Shown here piece after piece: positions 29,534 to 32,597 of a DNA stretch of 32,597 nt. Below the pieces are notes generated by a model. The model ran no database searches and had not been told where the DNA came from. It worked only from the letters and a program-made list of their open reading frames with translations. A program made the translations under genes and the position numbers. Position 1 is the first letter of the stretch, and every line of letters begins with the position of its first letter. This DNA comes from Saccoglossus kowalevskii. Lineage: Eukaryota; Hemichordata; Enteropneusta; Harrimaniidae. The stretch is taken from positions 90,810-123,406 of the forward strand of contig NW_003153747.1 in assembly GCF_000003605.2 (NCBI RefSeq), given 5' to 3'.

Positions 29534-31433
29534 ACCAGAATTAAAAAAAAAATTACAATTTATAGCATAAGTGTCACATCTGTTCATTTATTTATTACAT
29601 AAACAAATACTGGGCTGAAAATGACATTAAACAAGCTAAAACCATACTGCAAAACTATATTTAGAAACACATGTACATATACAAATTTATTTTAAAACAT
29701 TTGATGCTGTAATTAAACCCATTTTGTTAAACTGCTCTGGTGACATTATTAGCCAACAACAAAACTTCATTAACCTGCAATTGAAAAAAAACACATAAAA
29801 TGTTGTAAATTCCTTCTTAGTTAAATAGCAGAGCAACAAATCTAGCTTGTTTGTTTGTTAGAACTAGAGAGGCTCTGCCTTATTTTGTTAGAGATCAAAC
29901 AAATGATGAAATATTGTAAAACCATTTATTTTCCCTACTTTCATGTTTCGAGCATGATCACTATTTTATTTTCACGAATTTGTCAAGGAAACAATGAGTT
30001 TTATTGTTATTTTACATGTTCATGTAGATTTAATTTAGCAGATTTCACTTGTCAGCAAAAATAGTGAAATTAAAACCCAGTGAATAATTAATGCATTTAC
30101 ACTGGGTCCATAGTGTTGGGAAAATCCTTTGAAAGTCTTTGGATTTTTTGAGGTCTGGAAAGTCTTTGAGTTGTCTTTAAATTACAGGAAAATTAAGAAA
30201 CCGTTGAAAAGTCTTTAAATTTGATAGATTGATTTCTTTACAGTTATTTACTCATTTTAGAAAGGCTCGTTTTCTCCAGGGAACTACCATATCCTTAGAA
30301 CTTTGATGAGCTTTGGTGGTGATGTTGGCCTGAATTAAAGGTCAAAATGTCTTAGAAAAATGCAAGAAAGTTTGGGAAAAGGTCTGGAAAAGTCTTGGAA
30401 ATCAGTTGGCTCTTGGTGCTATGGACCCTGTTACATTATTGGCTAAGAATAAACATAATGCCACAAAATATGCTGGTTGATGAAGCTTATAAATTAGGCA
30501 TTCAACTAGACAATGCTGGAAGACAAAACTGGGTATCCATATAGCTAAATATAATACATATGAAACATGTTTGGGAAGAGTCAAAATCTGAAGACAGAAA
30601 TGGTCTAATTAATTAAAACAATATTCGATAATAAATTACTACAGAAGCAGTAATGATGACAACAATGGGGCAAATCATAAAAATAATTTTAGCACATGTA
30701 GGCAGTTTAAATCAGATTTCTCGTTCGAAAAATACTTATACATAATTAAAAACCCACATCACTGATCTTTGTTAACCAAATTAAGAATTATTGAATATAT
30801 CCTACAAATTGAAAAGGACAGATTTAACAATGTTGACATTTTTCTCAAATGCAATCTTTACAAAGATGAAACAAAAAAAATCGTGGCTGATTTATCATAC
30901 ATTTGATTGACCACACGTTTATTGTTAACACAAATAAAATACTTGTTGAGACACGTTAATAATGAAATGAGATTTTGACTGAGTTGATTCTGTTGATATA
31001 AACTATGCGTGCTCTTACTCCCTCACATAAGATTATGGATCATGGTTACTTGTTTCTACAGATTTGGCACAATGATTGAACAAACATGGTTTTTTGTTTG
31101 GATGGCGAAAGAACACTTCAACCTTTGTACATGTGTACATGCAGTCAGTTTATCATCCAATCAGAGATCTCTGCTGGCACCATTATAGTTTTTAAAATAT
31201 ACTACAATCATGCATTACACATGTGTAATTTAATTTTCAAACTTATTGAATGTATGAAATGTTAACAATAACTGTGCCATGCATGGCTTTTTATCTTAAG
31301 CTATATACAAATACTGGAAAATATAAAAACTAATAATAATAATTTTGGAAATAAAATCCCCTCCACTTATCCACAAAGAAAGTGCCTTTCTGTCCTATAT
31401 ATCATTCATTACCAAAATTGCCCATCTTTGCAG
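29534..31433. other. Presumed intron of the KLHDC10-like gene; nothing recognised
   Basis: AT-rich sequence with a weak repeat of GGAAAGTCTTTGGA-type phrases at 30120-30400 (recurring GAAAAGTCTTTRAA). No exon is supported, although an exon for the kelch N-terminal region could be missed. Confidence 0.45.
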
Positions 31434-31576
31434 GTCAAGATGTACCCCATGCACGTAGTGGCCATTGTTGTGTTGCCGATAGCAGCAGCGTGTATTCATT
31501 GGGCGGCATATACTATGATCCCCTAGAAATATTAAATCTTGAAGATGAAGAGAATTTCAATCCAGTTTTTCAAGAG
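31434..31576 (+). CDS. KLHDC10-like kelch protein, exon with first kelch repeat (partial gene)
   Basis: After TTTGCAG (acceptor AG at 31432-31433) the exon encodes QDVPHARSGHCCVADSSSVY, then SLGGIYYDPLEILNLEDEEN and FNPVFQE, ending at GAG|GTAAGG, phase 0. It resembles human KLHDC10, as I recall it: PPPARSGHRCVADNTNLYVF then GGYNPDYDESGGPDNEDYPL and FRELW. The HARSGHCCV and xxLGGI segments are the first kelch blade, where RxGH and GG are diagnostic. KLHDC10 is a substrate receptor of a CUL2-type E3 ligase, acting in C-end degron recognition and stress signalling. The blade here has Leu-Gly-Gly where the family usually has Phe-Gly-Gly. The entry is phase 1. Confidence 0.8.
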
Positions 31577-31996
31577 GTAAGGGATGAACAAAACTTTGAG
31601 TGAAAACGTTCTTTTTTTAGTAAATTTTCATATGCTATTTTTTTTAACCTCACTAGTAAATGCATTGCTCCTATTGTTATCAATTTCACAATACTGTATT
31701 TGATCTATTAGAAGGGTATCTCCAATAGAAGTGCGTATGAACCAAAAATCAGATTTGTTGTATACTGAATCATAAAAATATTACTTATTTTGACTATAGA
31801 AACACCTCTGTAATTTACCTGAGTTCACACACTTCAATATAGTATTGTTGATAAATCATCAATCAAATTGTAGACAAAGATAGTCGGAGGATAGACAGTG
31901 TTTAGAAATAGGTTAAATTTAATCTACTATATAAATACATGTATATGCATCAAGTGCAAATATTGAACTTTAAAAATGTATTATATTCATCTGCAG

Positions 31997-32081
31997 GTAT
32001 GGTGTTATAATACATCTTTGAATATCTGGAGTAAAGTTAAAATGGAAGGAACAGTCCCACCATTAACAGCATCTATGTCAT
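31997..32081 (+). CDS. KLHDC10-like kelch protein, next exon (partial gene)
   Basis: The acceptor CTGCAG at 31991-31996 continues the preceding phase-0 exon with VWCYNTSLNIWSKVKMEGTV, then PPLTASMS and one further base to the donor T|GTAAGT, phase 1. It parallels human LWRYHFATGVWHQMGTDGYM and PRELASMS, which closes the first kelch blade with W-x-Y...W and starts the second. The remaining blades lie beyond the window's right end. Confidence 0.82.
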
Positions 32082-32597
32082 GTAAGTGAACTTTGAACTT
32101 TGAATAAAAACATCTGTCTCTTTAACAGCTAGGGTCCATAGATAAATAGGTAAATAAACAAGCCGGTAGGCTGGTTGGCGATCCACTCCGCTCAAAAACA
32201 AGCACCATGTTTTTGGCTGTTTCCATGGTGTGACATAAACGTGAAGCTAACGTCGGTTTATAACTAATACAAAGTTCGCAAACACCATTCAGTTTTTGGA
32301 AGTCACTTAGTTTATTACTAGGACCACAATCACTCTCCTAGTCGAGTGACTGTGCTAGGACGTATTCTGCTGTTACATTTATTATTTCCAACCGTTTTGC
32401 GATAGCATTTTCTAGAATGAAGCGTTTCCTGTAAATGCTGGAAAGCGAAATAATGAAATAACGAGATGGTAAATATTTACCTATTAAAGTACAGTGTGTT
32501 GACCTTCATAATAATATACTTCATAATGCAAAACATTAGTCACGGTGAGTTATTTAAATATACGACTCCTAATCGAAAAATATGACCACAGTCCAGA
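32082..32597 (+). other. Intron of the KLHDC10-like gene, runs off the window
   Basis: No exon, repeat or domain was recognised in these last 516 bases. Confidence 0.5.

Overview
This is eukaryotic genomic DNA from an invertebrate animal, AT-rich (roughly two thirds A+T by eye) and dense in repeats. Evidence for an animal: short exons with GT-AG introns, mosaic extracellular domains (fibronectin type III and von Willebrand factor type D) with phase-1 module introns, a KLHDC10-like kelch gene, a hAT transposon, LINE fragments and solo LTRs. The base composition and gene types suit a marine bilaterian (hemichordate, lophotrochozoan or similar). The species cannot be settled from this window.

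Two host genes are supported. (1) A secreted FN3-VWD gene on the + strand runs from 5531 to about 13090: signal-peptide exon, one intact FN3 exon, three damaged FN3 exons, two VWD exons and a tiny last exon encoding Val-Cys-Asn-stop, then a 3' UTR with AATAAA. Because the FN3 exons are flanked by phase-1 introns, the intact parts (signal, FN3-1, VWD) join in frame to a predicted 305-residue protein even if the damaged modules are skipped. The damaged modules come from a tandem duplication of a two-exon FN3 unit. (2) A + strand KLHDC10-like kelch gene enters near the right edge (exons 31434-31576 and 31997-32081) and leaves the window. Its first exon lies upstream, with two weak candidates near 28.0-28.4 kb.

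The rest is repeat DNA. A satellite-like family of about 125 bp occurs in + orientation at 1-780 and 15845-16240, and in - orientation at 17365-18240, 21634-21715 and about 25755-25800. A hAT transposon (18241-21633, TIRs starting CAGGGAT, 5-bp target duplication ATATC) sits inside one of these arrays and itself carries a solo LTR (20134-20625, duplication AGTAC). A second probable solo LTR lies at 23014-23678. Two 5'-truncated LINE pieces (13755-14690 on -, 25955-26280 on +), a probable tRNA-Met-derived SINE (about 10875-11320), a hAT-type MITE (1698-1946) and a TTAA-flanked TIR element (28838-29529) are also present.

Two larger structures stand out. First, a rearranged inverted duplication pairs about 724-5365 with 24120-25805. 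Its left arm ends just upstream of the FN3-VWD promoter. Second, two foldback-like arrangements occur in which tandem-repeat arms face each other across a single-copy spacer: a 21-bp repeat at 6790-7145 and 7515-7665, and the 125-bp satellite at 15845-16240 and 17365-18240. The spacer of the latter holds a broken coding relic rich in acidic residues. All alignments were done by eye, so no percentage identities are given.
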